Shown: positions 10,488-20,827 of the stretch, piece after piece
Layout of the letters: the number at the start of each line of letters is the position of its first letter
Numbering within the stretch: the stretch's first letter is position 1
Position numbers and translations under genes: made by a program
Notes under the pieces: model-generated
The model's database searches: none
What the model saw: only the letters and a program-made list of their open reading frames with translations
Told to the model about the DNA's origin: nothing
Source of the DNA: Prinsepia uniflora
Lineage: Eukaryota > Streptophyta > Magnoliopsida > Rosales > Rosaceae
Assembly (NCBI GenBank): GCA_032719365.1
Contig: CM064867.1
Location: 70,988,136 to 71,052,135 of the forward strand
Direction of reading: 5' to 3'
DNA length: 64,000 nt

Positions 10488-11798
10488 AGTTTGGGAGGGA
10501 TATATTTCTTTGAAGGCTGACCTCATCCTTCCTCTTTCTCTAGTTTTTCTTAGGAGGACACATCAACTTCCTGTTAGTTATTGGCAGGGTTGACCAAGCT
10601 CGTCTGAGCCAATTTGTATGTTTTGAATTGGCTTTGGATCCTACGCTTAGTAGTTCGTCCTCGTACCTTACTCGACTGTCCATTCTTACCAACCATTTAC
10701 CATTTTCCATTTTGAACAATGACTTTCCCAGATCGGGATGTCGATGATCCCAAACAAGTGGCCTTTCGGCCATCGGGATTCCGCTGGTGGGTTATAGACT
10801 TTTGGCTGACTGGTCGTTTCTGTTTCTTGATATCCTCTGACCATTGGAAGAAAGAGCTTCAAGGGAGCTTTCCTTTCGGACTGTAAAGTTCGTAGCTGTT
10901 TTTGGGATAATTGAGGAGGACCTCATCCCTTTTTTCTCTGGACCCTTTTAATTCTAGCTCGCTATTAGCACATGGGGCAAGAATTTTCACTACACACTTG
11001 GTCCTGTATTTGCTACACATAGCCAACCATCAAAGATTGTGGCTCGCAATCCTTTAGGCTTTTGAGTTTCCTTCTTGTCCTTTTATAAGCAACATGAGAG
11101 TGTAGATGATTGACACATGTGTCTACACATATATCTTCTTTGCAGTGACTTAATCGTACATCCCCATGCCCGTTCATACGATTTTGGTGCTGTGTCGGTG
11201 TGATTGCGTAAATCACGCTCTTACTTCCCCATGGCCCAACAGTGGATAAGAGTTGTGTTTGGCCCTAATGTCGGATTTGATCTTTAATTTCTTAAAAACC
11301 ATCCCCAGGCCCATAGTGGTTTATTTTGGGTGTAGATAGTTTAATGTACATAAGGTTATTTCTGAAAGAGAGTTGGGGGTTCTCACCTAGAAAAGAAAGG
11401 GAAAATGGTTGTTAGAGTCTTTGAATTTTACATTAATTTTTGTTATCTTCCCTTGAACTTCTATTAGTGTAAGGACAATCCTTTTAATAAATTTCTCAAC
11501 GATTCTTGTTAAAAACACACATACTTTATAGAAATCGTTGAGAAATTTAAGAGATCGATTGTTTTTGTATATTTAGATATAGTTCATGGATGTCTTCTAG
11601 TAATAATAAAATTTATGGGCATTAGTTAAAATTAGTGTATAGTTCAAAGACGATGACAATAGTATTCCCGAAAAGAAAAGACTTCGGGATTAAGAAACAT
11701 CTTCAACTATTAAATCCCATCTTGTACATCTGTTGCAAATTTTTATTCAATTCCATCTTATCCATATGTTGCCAATTTTTTGTTTCCTACTGTAATCT
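10488..11798 (-). mobile_element. Upstream part of the Tat-lineage remnant
   Basis: The TSD CATAG on both sides of the 4876-10482 LTR shows that this stretch was once contiguous with 4062-4875. On the minus strand it should therefore hold the gag or 5' region of the Tat element. A frame at 10540-10773 (WDHRHPDLGKSLFKMENGKW) may be polyprotein sequence, but I cannot place it in a known gag domain. From about 11230 to 11798 it becomes AT-rich with no coding signal, possibly UTR or LTR sequence of that element or host DNA. Confidence 0.5.
11488..11549. repeat. 17-bp inverted repeat
   Basis: TAAATTTCTCAACGATT at 11488-11504 is perfectly complementary to AATCGTTGAGAAATTTA at 11533-11549, with a 28-bp AT-rich loop. 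No TSD or longer terminal repeat is apparent, so its origin is unclear. Confidence 0.85.
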
Positions 11799-12245
11799 TG
11801 ACAGGACCCGTCCCAAATCCTCAGGGATTAACGTGGGACGCGCCAGCTCTTGTCTGACACGAAGTGTCAAACTAGTGAAAATTCCATCCTTAGCCCAACC
11901 GGGACTATCGGAGAGCGCCCGAATCTGAAGGAGGAATGTGATGTCTCGTCTCTGCTACAGCCCGCATCCACTATCAACCTGAAGGGCATTCAAAACACGA
12001 AAGCTGTGAGCAGAAAAAACAAAGATTTTATAAAAAAATTCATCAAAAGACCTTTATGCCTTTCACTAAAAACATGCATGCATTCAAAAACCATTTCTAA
12101 AATATATAGCAAGGGGCCTTAGCCCAAAATCCAATCAAAGTACCTGGGAACTTAGCTCAGTCCAACACCTGCGGGTCTCAGCCCAAAACCAACACACGTG
12201 GGTCTCAGCCCAACTTCGTCTCAGTGAAAACTCATCCACATATAC

Positions 12246-12296
<51 letters not shown>

Positions 12297-14252
12297 CCAT
12301 CCTAGACATCCTCTGATGTCAACTCGGGGCACACAGCCCCTAGGGAACAAATCCCCGATATATGTCACGACTTTTCTATATATATAAGTATTCATACTAC
12401 TCAGGATCTCACTCTGAGTCTACTCCCAGGAATTCTCCATCTGGTAGGTTCTATCTCCGGATCTAGTCCGAGCATCTCTCCGGGATCTGGTCCGGGTCCA
12501 CATCATAACTCCCACTCTTGGAATGGGCTCTCTATGGGGAACACGCATTCCGAGCAGTAGATCGTGACTCTCCAGGTCGAAAACTGGAGGAGACCAATCA
12601 ATACGCTCGTAAGGAGGGTATATACATATTAGTATAGAAAACCACAAACAGGACTCACGCCTGATACCACAGTCAACTAGGCCTTTAGCCCGAACTTACG
12701 ACTCAACGGGTTCTCTAGCCCAATTTCACACTTAACTGGGACTCAAGCACAAACTCATAAATCAATGGGGCATCGATCCCGAAACCTCAGGGCCAGTCAC
12801 GATTTTGATTAGAGTAATGCGTGCAACCATCAGTTCAGGACAGCTCTCAATCCTGGTATGTCGCCGTGAACAAATCACTGCCGTGACCACCTCTAGAACA
12901 TGGTTCACACGTCACCGATCAATCCTCTAAACTGTCAGAACTTCGAAGTCGAGCCTCTAGTGGCTGCTCGACAGCGGGACGTGCATCGTGACCTCTCCGG
13001 AGGGAACACATCCCAGTCCGGAGGCGATCGTCACATCGTCCGTCGCCGTGCACACAGCACCCGTCGCGACCACGACTCAAACCCGTAGGTCATCAATAGG
13101 GCCTCATGCTCAAGTCAAAACCAAAACCAAATGGGTCTCATGCCCGGTTTTACCCTTCCAAAACCATTTCATAAAAACCGAAAGCAAAAGCGCGTATAAG
13201 CACGTATAAAATCGAAAAACCTCGAAATACGTTCCAATACGTAAACATACACATAAATGCACTCATGGCATCACAAAACACATATTAAAACACTTATAAA
13301 CATTTATGCATGCATCGATTCATAAAAGAAAGTCCACTCACATACCGTCCGCGCTGCCGCCTCGATACGCGCGCCGTACGCCTTTCCGGGTCAATCATCA
13401 TCTCCGGGATTTCCAAACCTATCCAAATAACTTTAGAGGGTTACAAACTACTTAATTAGCCACACACTAAATCCCCCCTAATTTTCTGGGATTTTTAACT
13501 ATTTTTAAACGCGATTCGAAACCTTCGGACAACCCGAACTATATCGAGACTATGTCCGATCGACTCGAAACCAGTCCCAAAATGTTCGTTACATCGAATA
13601 GATGATTTCACATGTTGGAAGTTTTCCCAAAATACCCACCACATGCTTGCACACACCGCCTGAAGTGGCTGCGTGTAGGAGCCACGCGCCAGTGCACAAT
13701 CGTCTTCTTCCGCGGTCAGACCGGTCCGAACTGGCCGGCCCGATTCGATCCTGCAACTGGACCGGCATGACCGGTCCAGGCTTCTAGACTATTCAATTTT
13801 CATCCTTTTTCTTCCTATTCAATTCTAAACTTCCTATTTTGATCTTAGGAACCTAAATATGTAAACAAAACCATCTAAAACTCACAAAATCACCCTGGTC
13901 CAACATTCCCCTCACGGTTCAGTTTTTCCAGAATTTCCCCATGGTTTCCTCAGCCGTGAACCACCACCAAAATCACCCTAATACCTTCCTAACAACCCAA
14001 CTAACTTATTCCAATCAAGAAAAACAGGCCATAACGTCAAAAATCAAAAATTAAAGGAAAGGGGCATTATCGGGCTCACCGTGCTCTGTTTGACTCCGCC
14101 GTCCACGATGGCGCCGTCTTGGCCACCCACCACCATCTTCACGTCCTCAACTCACTCTCTGGGTCTCACTCAAGATCAGATGGGAAGGGGTTTTGGATTG
14201 GGTAGATCGGGTTTGGTGGAAATGGGGAAAAATGATCGAACACGGGAAAGGG
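11799..14252 (-). repeat. B-family LTR (-), 5' part missing
   Basis: The plus strand begins TGACAGGACCCGTCCC at 11799, the 3' end of a minus-strand B LTR. It contains the long AT tract (12252-12292), the GGGYYTYAAGCCC stem-loop array (about 12655-13150) and the typical CCACGCG-rich segment. It stops at 14252, where a plus-strand LTR begins. By comparison with 4876-10482 about 400 bp of the LTR 5' end are missing. The left flank is AATCT; no matching TSD is found. Confidence 0.8.
12252..12292. repeat. (AT)n microsatellite, about 20 units
   Basis: Pure AT dinucleotides at the same place in a B LTR as the tract at 5304-5339. Confidence 0.95.
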
Positions 14253-14900
14253 TGTAACGACCTATCCTAAAAATCGGGATGAAGGATTAGTGAGGTTAAT
14301 CGGTGATTAGTCGGATGCTTTCGGATGGACGGTGCAAAATGACGATATTGCCCCTAGAATTGGGAAAATGGTTGACTTTTGGTTCGAGCAGTCAATCGGA
14401 CTTTGACCGATGACTGTGACATAGTTCGGGACGCCACGATTTCATACACAAGTGGCACATCCGATTCTGACATCTGAGGAGGAAGTTATGTTGTTCAGAA
14501 GTTCGAGGGTATTTTGGTAATTTGGTTTAAAAAGGGCAATATGTTGACTTTTTCCACGAAAAATCCTTGTCACGTATTTCAATGACCGTTAGGTAGGTCT
14601 CGATCTCTTGAATACAACGACAGGCGACATGTGTTAATTGGAGGTCGGACGACAGAGTTACGGGTTTAGGAACTTAAGGGGCAAAATGGTATTTGTGAAG
14701 GTAAGGGAAATTTGGTCATTTTCTGCATTGGGATCTGTGCCCAGTTAGAGATGGACACTTGGCATGCTCTGGAATGTGTGCCCACAAGGTTTTGGACACT
14801 TGGCTGGGTCTGGATGGCTATAGAACCTTGCTCACCGCTTTTCATCGTTTTAAAATTTGGCACAGTTTGGTTCAAAAGAAAAACAGAGAGAACCTTCCCC
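14253..14900 (+). repeat. A-type LTR 5' fragment (+)
   Basis: Starts TGTAACGACCTATCC and follows the A-family 5' region: GGTGCAAAATGACGATATTGCCCC, the as-1-like TGACATAGTTCGGGACG block and the GGGATCTGTGCCCAG block. It ends after about 650 bp near an AAAAACAGAGAGAA stretch. Beyond that the sequence is the opposite strand of a related LTR. The right boundary is approximate. Confidence 0.7.
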
Positions 14901-15707
14901 AATTTTCCCTCGATCTTCATCCCTTGGCCCTGACTAGCGAGTGAATTAAACTTTGTTTAGACTCGAAATGATTCCAGAAAGTTGTTTTCAACCTTTGTTT
15001 GGCTCCTCTCAACTCCCAAATTAAACTTTGAATTTTCCCTCGATTTTTTTTTTCTGAAATTCACGATTTTCTGGGCCTCTCTGTGTTCTCAGTCTCAGTT
15101 TTCCCTTTCAATTTTGATCCTTCAGTCTCTCCAATCTCTCTGTTTTCTCTCAGTTCCTCACGATAACTTCAATTACTTTAGTTCACTAATTCAATCAAAA
15201 TGATCGATTCAAATGGAAAACGGTGCTGTTTTTCCCCACGGTCACACCTCTGCACATTACTCAGCCTTAACCGACCCAATAATCCGTCTCTTCTTAGTGA
15301 CAATTGTCACTTAATCAATTAATCGGCATCAATTGTCTCATCCACTTACTTCAACTCATTCAACTAATTCAAACGGCTAACTCAAACACTTAACCAAACC
15401 GCTACAGTAATTATCCACTTTTTAATTTAATTTTCACTGTCCAATTACCATTTTACCCTTCCTTTACATAATTACCAAATTGCCCTTCCTCGTCCTAGAA
15501 CCATAACTCCTTCATCCAAAGTCTGATTTCAGCGTGCCGCCTGTCTACGGACTTAGGGAATCGAGACCTACCTAATGGTCCTCGAATTACGTGAAAAACA
15601 CGTGTCGTTTAAAAAGTCAACTTTGACCACACTATATCCAAGGGTAAAAATGTCATTATATATATTATTTTATAAATTTACATTTTTTGAATTTTCAGGG
15701 CGTTACA
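14900..15707 (-). repeat. 3' LTR start of the (-) Tekay element (fragment)
   Basis: Read on the minus strand it begins TGTAACGCCCTGAAAATTC at 15707, C-like, directly after a polypurine tract. It is therefore the 5' end of the 3' LTR of the minus-strand element whose pol lies at 15742-17780. Only the first roughly 800 bp remain. The rest is replaced by a converging plus-strand LTR fragment. Confidence 0.75.
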
Positions 15708-15722
15708 ACCTCCCCCCTTAAG
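15708..15722 (-). other. Polypurine tract of the (-) Tekay element
   Basis: The minus strand reads TCTTAAGGGGGGAGG immediately before TGTAACGCCC, preceded by GAGGACGAAATT, the usual chromovirus 3' end. It fixes the orientation and LTR boundary. Confidence 0.85.
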
Positions 15723-15741
15723 AAATTTCGTCCTCGAAATT

Positions 15742-16962
15742 TTAGTGGAACAAATACGGATACTGCTCTCGCATCTGTGCCTCGGGTTTCCATGTGGCCT
15801 CTTCTACATTATGATTTCTCCAGAGAACCTTTACGAGGGGAATAGTCTTTCGATGAAGCACCTTATCCTTTCGATCCAAAATCTGTACAGGTTGTTCCTC
15901 AAAACTTAAATCTTCACTACGTTCAATGGGCTGCTCTTCTAGGACATGAGATGCATCATTCCGTAGCATCGACACATGAAACACATCGTGAACCTTGGAA
16001 AGTTCTGGAGGTAGTGCTAATCTGTATGCAACTTGGCTAATCCTCTCCATAATCTCATATGGTCCGATGAAACCGGGTCTCAGTTTCCCTCGCATGCCAA
16101 ACCGCACTATGCCTTTCCAAGGAGATAACTTGAGGAATACCCAATCTCCAACTGCAAACTCAAGGTCTCTAATCTGATTATCCATATAGGTCTTTTGTCT
16201 ATCCTGAGCTGCCTTGAGTCTATCTCTGATGAGTTTAACTTTCTCCGTTGTCAACTCCACCAATTCAGACCTAGTCAATTGTCTTTCGCCCACATCAGTC
16301 CAACACAAAGGGGTTCTACACTGCCGTCCATACAACGCTTCGTAAGGTGCCATCCCAATACTTGCTTGGTAACTATTGTTGTAAGCGAATTCCATCAACG
16401 GTAAATGTGACTCCCAAGTACCCTGGAATTTCAAAACACACACTCTCATCATATCCTCCAAGGTTTGGATGGTTCGCTCCGACTGTCCGTCTGTCTGAGG
16501 GTGGAATGTTGTACTAAAGTGCAATCTTGTCCCAAAAGCTTCCTGTAAACTCTACCAGAATCTGGATGTAAATCGCATATCTCGATCCGATACGATAGAG
16601 GCAGAAGTGCCATGTAATCGTATAATCTCATTAATGAACAATCTGGCATACTGTCTCATCTTTAAATCTTCTCTTACAGGTAAGAAATGAGCTGAATTGG
16701 TGAGTCTATCCACAATCACCCAAACTTCATCGTGGCCTCTGGGCGTCCTAGGAAGTTTAAACACAAAATCCATAGTTATATGATCCCATTTCCATTCTGG
16801 GATAGGAAGTGGTTGTAATGCTCCATAAGGTCTTTGCCTCTCAGCCTTTACCTGCTGACATATCAAACACTTACTAACGCACTCAGCGATTTCCCGTTTC
16901 ATACCCGACCACCAATAATGTTCTCGAAGTGTACGATACATTTTAGTCCCACCTGGATGCAT
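15742..16962 (-). pseudogene. Tekay chromovirus integrase with chromodomain (broken)
   Basis: One minus-strand frame is broken by a single in-frame TAG at 16552-16554, where relatives have lysine. In order: the zinc-binding HHCC region with HPGGTKMYRTLREHYWW and CLICQQ; the integrase core with the catalytic aspartates in MDFVFKLP and VSDRDMRFTSRFW; the catalytic glutamate in HPQTDGQSERTIQTLED; and the GPYEIMERISQVAYRLALP module. It ends in a chromodomain-like tail with KVLWRNHNVEEATWKPE. That tail marks chromoviruses, where it is thought to guide integration to heterochromatin. Apart from the stop it is well preserved, so the copy is fairly young. RNase H lies upstream in another frame. Confidence 0.9.
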
Positions 16963-17161
16963 AGCATACGCCGAACTATGAGCTTCGTCCAGAATCTCCT
17001 TCTTTAATGTTACATCTTCAGGAACATATGAGGCTCCATCATCTCTAACTGTATAATCTTGTCGTTCTCCTGCTTCAACTTCAATTCGAAGGATACATAA
17101 GATAGGATCTTGGAATTGGGCATCAATAATCTGGTCAATTAAGGTTGGTCGTACCTAAAAA

Positions 17162-17780
17162 CTAGCTAGCAAAACACCTTGGCAGATGTGCCACAGAATG
17201 TGCTGACTTCCGACTCAATGCATCTGCTACCACATTAGCTTTTCCAGAATGGTATTCAATCATGCAGTCATAATCCTTAATCAGTTCCAACCATCGTCTT
17301 TGACTTAGATTTAACTCCTTCTGTGTGAACAAGTATTTCAAACTCTTGTGATCGGTAAATATTCTACAGGCTGCACCATATAGATGATGTCTCCAAATTT
17401 TTAGGGCATGTACCACTGTAGCAAGTTCCAAATCATTTGTAGGATAGTTGTGTTCATGAAATTTCAACTGGCGGAAGGCATAGGCAATCACTTTCCCATG
17501 CTGCATTAACACGCATCCCAATCCTTGTAATGATGCATCACTGTACACTTCAAATTCCCCACTATCGTCCGGAATGGTCAACATAGGAGCGGATGTTAAC
17601 CTTTTCTTCAGCTCCTGAAAACTCTGTTCACAATCCTCATTCCAAACAAATCTGACTCCCTTCCTCGTCAGCTGTGTCAACGGAGCAGCAATGGTAGAAA
17701 ATCCTTCTACAAAACGCCTGTAATAACCAGCTATCCCTAAGAAACTTCTGACCTCAGTGACTGTCTTTGGCTGTTCCCAC
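17162..17780 (-). pseudogene. Tekay chromovirus RNase H and RT C-terminus (broken)
   Basis: The minus-strand frame gives the end of the reverse transcriptase (EVRSFLGIAGYYRRFVEGF) and a nearly complete RNase H. RNase H motifs are EVYSDASLQGLGCVLMQHG, NDLELATVVHALKIWRHHLYG, RIFTDHKSLKYLFTQKE and KANVVADALSRKS. After AHL the frame runs into a stop. Compared with the plus-strand copy at 51151-51680, about 25 codons of the linker to integrase are deleted, which shifts the frame. The 5' side ends at about 17780, so the palm domain with the catalytic DD motif, protease and gag are missing. Confidence 0.88.
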
Positions 17781-18144
17781 TTTGTTGAGGTAGGGAATGA
17801 TTGGTGAATGACTCTGGACGAGTCCAGTGAGAGTGCGGCGTTGGTTGAGCAATTGGTTGCTCATAGTTGTGGATTAAGAGGGAGGTTAGTTTCCCGACCC
17901 GAGCAAAAATTGAGGGTTTGGCTAGGTAGGAGCAGAGGCTCAGGACTGATGTACTGAGAGCACTAGATCAGAATGAGGTGCCACGCGTTGGGATGCTTAT
18001 AATTGATCGGATGGGCACATTGAGTCGAGGTTGTGGCTGGTCGTGCGGTGCCGGTGTCTAGTAGGAACCACTAATTGAGCTGGGAGATGCAATGATCATA
18101 GGCAGGTCATGTTCGGTACAAACGGTTAGGATGCCGTTGGTTTG

Positions 18145-18180
18145 ATCAGAGTAGCGCAGCGGAAGCGCGGTGGACCTATG
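18145..18180 (+). other. 5' half of initiator tRNA-Met, captured copy
   Basis: The 36 bases begin ATCAGAGTAGCGCAGCGG and match the 5' end of plant initiator tRNA-Met up to the anticodon loop, with four differences that are all transitions (compared from memory). The similarity then stops: there is no T arm, acceptor 3' strand or B box at tRNA spacing, so this is not a tRNA gene. A box-A-like TAGCGCAGCGG is present. It lies inside a retroelement interior of a family that uses this tRNA as primer. Confidence 0.7.
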
Positions 18181-18488
18181 CTTCTTGTTGGATTAGGCTA
18201 GGTTGGTATGGTCGGGTTGGCCGTTCGTGAGGTTTGTTCTAGTGGACTCCCCTTGATGTGTTGGTATAGGTCGGAGGATACCGAGGTTGGCACTTGGTGA
18301 TTGGAGACTTCGAGGGTGGTAACTGGGAAGTTCGAGGTTAGTGATGGTGGATTGAGGATTCAGAGAGTTGGTGACTCATGTTTTAACCGGTGCTCAGAGT
18401 TGAACTTCGGAAAGGTTGAGATGTGATCATCAGAATGAGTGATGATTAACATCCTTTCGGATGTGCATACACGGTGTTAACCAACAGG

Positions 18489-18655
18489 TGAGTTGGTCGG
18501 TGAGTTGGGTTGGTTACGAACACGGGGTTGTGATCCGTAGGAGTCGTGGATCGCTTAAGTGTAGCGGAGTTGACGTTTAGATGGTTGGTCCAATGGTGGT
18601 ATTTGTGTTTCGGATTGAGTTCCATGGTTGGAAAAGGTGGATATACTTCCAACAT
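18489..18655 (+). repeat. Retroelement interior segment, copy 1 of 2
   Basis: About 165 bp, from GTGAGTTGGTCGG to ATATACTTCCAAC, recurs at 54300-54470 with only a few differences. This marks both as pieces of the same internal-region family. Confidence 0.9.
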
Positions 18656-20608
18656 GGTTGGAATCTCGAAATCAGGAGCTGTTGTAGTTTAGAATTTGAG
18701 ATGTGTGTTCATTCCGAGTTGGAGTTAGATGTCGCGTGTGAGAGGTGGATACTTTGGAGTTGAGTTGGGGCTTCATTGAAGGAAATTCAGGAATTATGAA
18801 CCCCCTTTGTCGTGGACACGGGTGGATATGTTTGGGAGTAAAAAGAGTACTTGGTGACGCCCGGAGTGGCCTATGTGGTGAGTGCCATAGGATTGTGCTA
18901 AGTTGGATTAAGGCAGGATGACTTGTGATGTCCTAGTTATGGACCGTTGAGAGTTCCGTTGGAGGATGACGAAAGGAAATGGGATAAGGATTGACTATAA
19001 CTGATCGATATGAGATTATTGAAGAGAACCCACAATCTAGACGTGCGGTATATAAGATCGATTGGATTTGATGCAGTGGTCTGAAACCTAGTTAGTAGGA
19101 TCCACTTAGGAGTGTGTAGATCGGGATTGGATTGCTTCTGATAGGTTCGAGTAGTTGTGGAGCAGGAAGATCGCCTGTGAGACACAAGTTGGATAATTAG
19201 ACCACCTTGGAATTGTGCAGGACATGTGTGGTCCGCCTCGCTGATGTATGTGTTTTGGACTTGGATCTAGTGCTGGGTCTGCCTTGTGTACGTAATTGAG
19301 ATGTGTTTGAGGTTCATACTGGTCGGGAGACCAGGAGATCAGGAGACGCGGAAGGGACTGGAGTTGGGCTTTCCCGGAAGACGTGTAGTTCAGCTTAGTG
19401 GTAGGATTGGATTGACGGACTACACAAGTAAAACGTGACTGGCTGGTGGGCAGGTGTTAATCGGTATAGGTTCGAGGAAGTGTGTGTGCCCTGGAGATTT
19501 TATTGGAGGGTGACGTGTACACTATGTTGTTATTGGTTGGATTTTGGTTGTCGTAGTGCGCGGCTGATGCCGCTGTGGTTGATTAGTGGACGTACCGTAA
19601 GATGACGTTGGAAGTACGTGAGGATGTACTCTACGAGCTGTGTTTGAGGTATTCTAAAATACCTTTGTTTTATTTAAAGTTTGTAGGGTTGTCCTTGCGT
19701 GTGTTTGGTGGTATGCACCATGGTTCTAATTGGTAGTAACTGGTGCATGTACTTGGAATGTGCACGTACTGGTTCTGCAGTGGTCGGAACCATGCCGATG
19801 TAATTGGACGAGCAGTGTGATGATCTGGTAGAAGTGTTGGTGAACAGCTTAGTGCCGAGGTATGTTGTGACTAGATGGATAATCGGCGTAGTTCTGATAT
19901 GATGGTTTTTGACTGAGCTTGTGGGCCGGATCGAGGTGATCCTGAGTGGTTAATTGGTTATTACAGGCTTCAATGTCGAGATGAGCTGGATGCTCCGAGC
20001 CATGAGTCGCTGGTGGGACCTGACATTGAGATGTATGCTCATGGTTAAAAAGGTATGTTTTATGGTTCGGTTGCAAAGAGGTAGTATGGGACATAGATGG
20101 TGTTCGCCCAATATGACAGTGTTAGTGGTTAGTAGAACCACTGGTGAGAGGATTGGTAGTTTTAGAGGTATAGACGAGTATGTTGTGACTCCGCTGAGGT
20201 CGGCGCGGATCGCTGACGGAAGTAATATGGAACAGTGTACGAATCTTGATGCATAGATATATCGAGACTGATAGATGCCGTCTTGTGAATGGGTGTACTG
20301 AAGATTTGTGTTAATTGATGACACACCTACAATTAGTGGAGTCGTGAGTGTCAGCTGGTGCAACGTTAGAGGTACCTCGGGTACGAGTTGGAATGTGTTG
20401 ACCACGGTGAGAAAGGGATGATTTTACTAGATGGACTGAAATGTAGGAAATGGTTCGCTTGACCGAGTTGGGGTGACAGTTTGGGAATTGTCTGGCTTAT
20501 TTGGTTTGGCAAATGATAGACACCGGGTAGGAAACCCAAGTTTAAGATCAGTTGGATTTCCCCAGTTAGTTACGAAAGTACGAGATTCGGAATTTCGGGG
20601 ACAAAATT

Positions 20609-20625
20609 TTTTAAGGGTGGTAGAT
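20609..20625 (+). other. Polypurine tract-like sequence before LTR 20626
   Basis: TTTTTAAGGGTGGTAGA precedes TGTAACGACCCG, a weakened version of the AAGGGGGGAGGT tract seen at 15708-15722. It orients the element and shows that 20626 is a 3' LTR start. Confidence 0.65.
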
Positions 20626-20734
20626 TGTAACGACCCGTCCTAGAAGTCGAGGTTAAATTAGTGGTTAATGATGAATTAGTAAAGTTAATCGGTGCTTAGT
20701 TGGACGAGTTCGGACGGACGGTCCAAAATGATGA

Positions 20735-20757
20735 TTTTGCCCCTAGAATGGGCAAAA
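20735..20757. repeat. LTR hairpin TTTTGCCC/GGGCAAAA
   Basis: An 8-bp perfect stem with a 7-nt loop, about 110 bp into the LTR. The stem recurs at the equivalent place in most other LTRs (for example near 5660, 31502 and 41578) while the loop sequence varies. Confidence 0.8.
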
Positions 20758-20827
20758 ATGTTGACTTTTCTTTTGGACGGTCAAATGGACTTTGACTGAT
20801 GACTGTGACATAGTTCGGGACGTCACG

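Larger units (their letters stand above)
17781..20625 (+). mobile_element. Non-coding internal region of a (+) LTR element
   Basis: This G-rich sequence of 2.8 kb has no credible long frame. It ends in GAATTTCGGGGACAAAATTT and a purine tract before the LTR at 20626, so it is the 3' part of a plus-strand LTR element interior. The left end abuts the broken minus-strand pol near 17780, so the primer binding site and 5' LTR are lost. Lack of gag or pol in this length suggests a LARD-like non-autonomous element or extreme decay. It holds a tRNA-iMet-like stretch (18145-18180) and a segment repeated at 54300-54470. Confidence 0.65.

Noticed and set aside
18145..18180. A functional tRNA-Met gene
   Set aside because: Only the 5' half to the anticodon loop is present, with no T arm, B box or acceptor 3' strand.
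19950..20405. 151-codon minus-strand frame
   Set aside because: It lies antisense in a non-coding retroelement interior and shows no recognisable motif.
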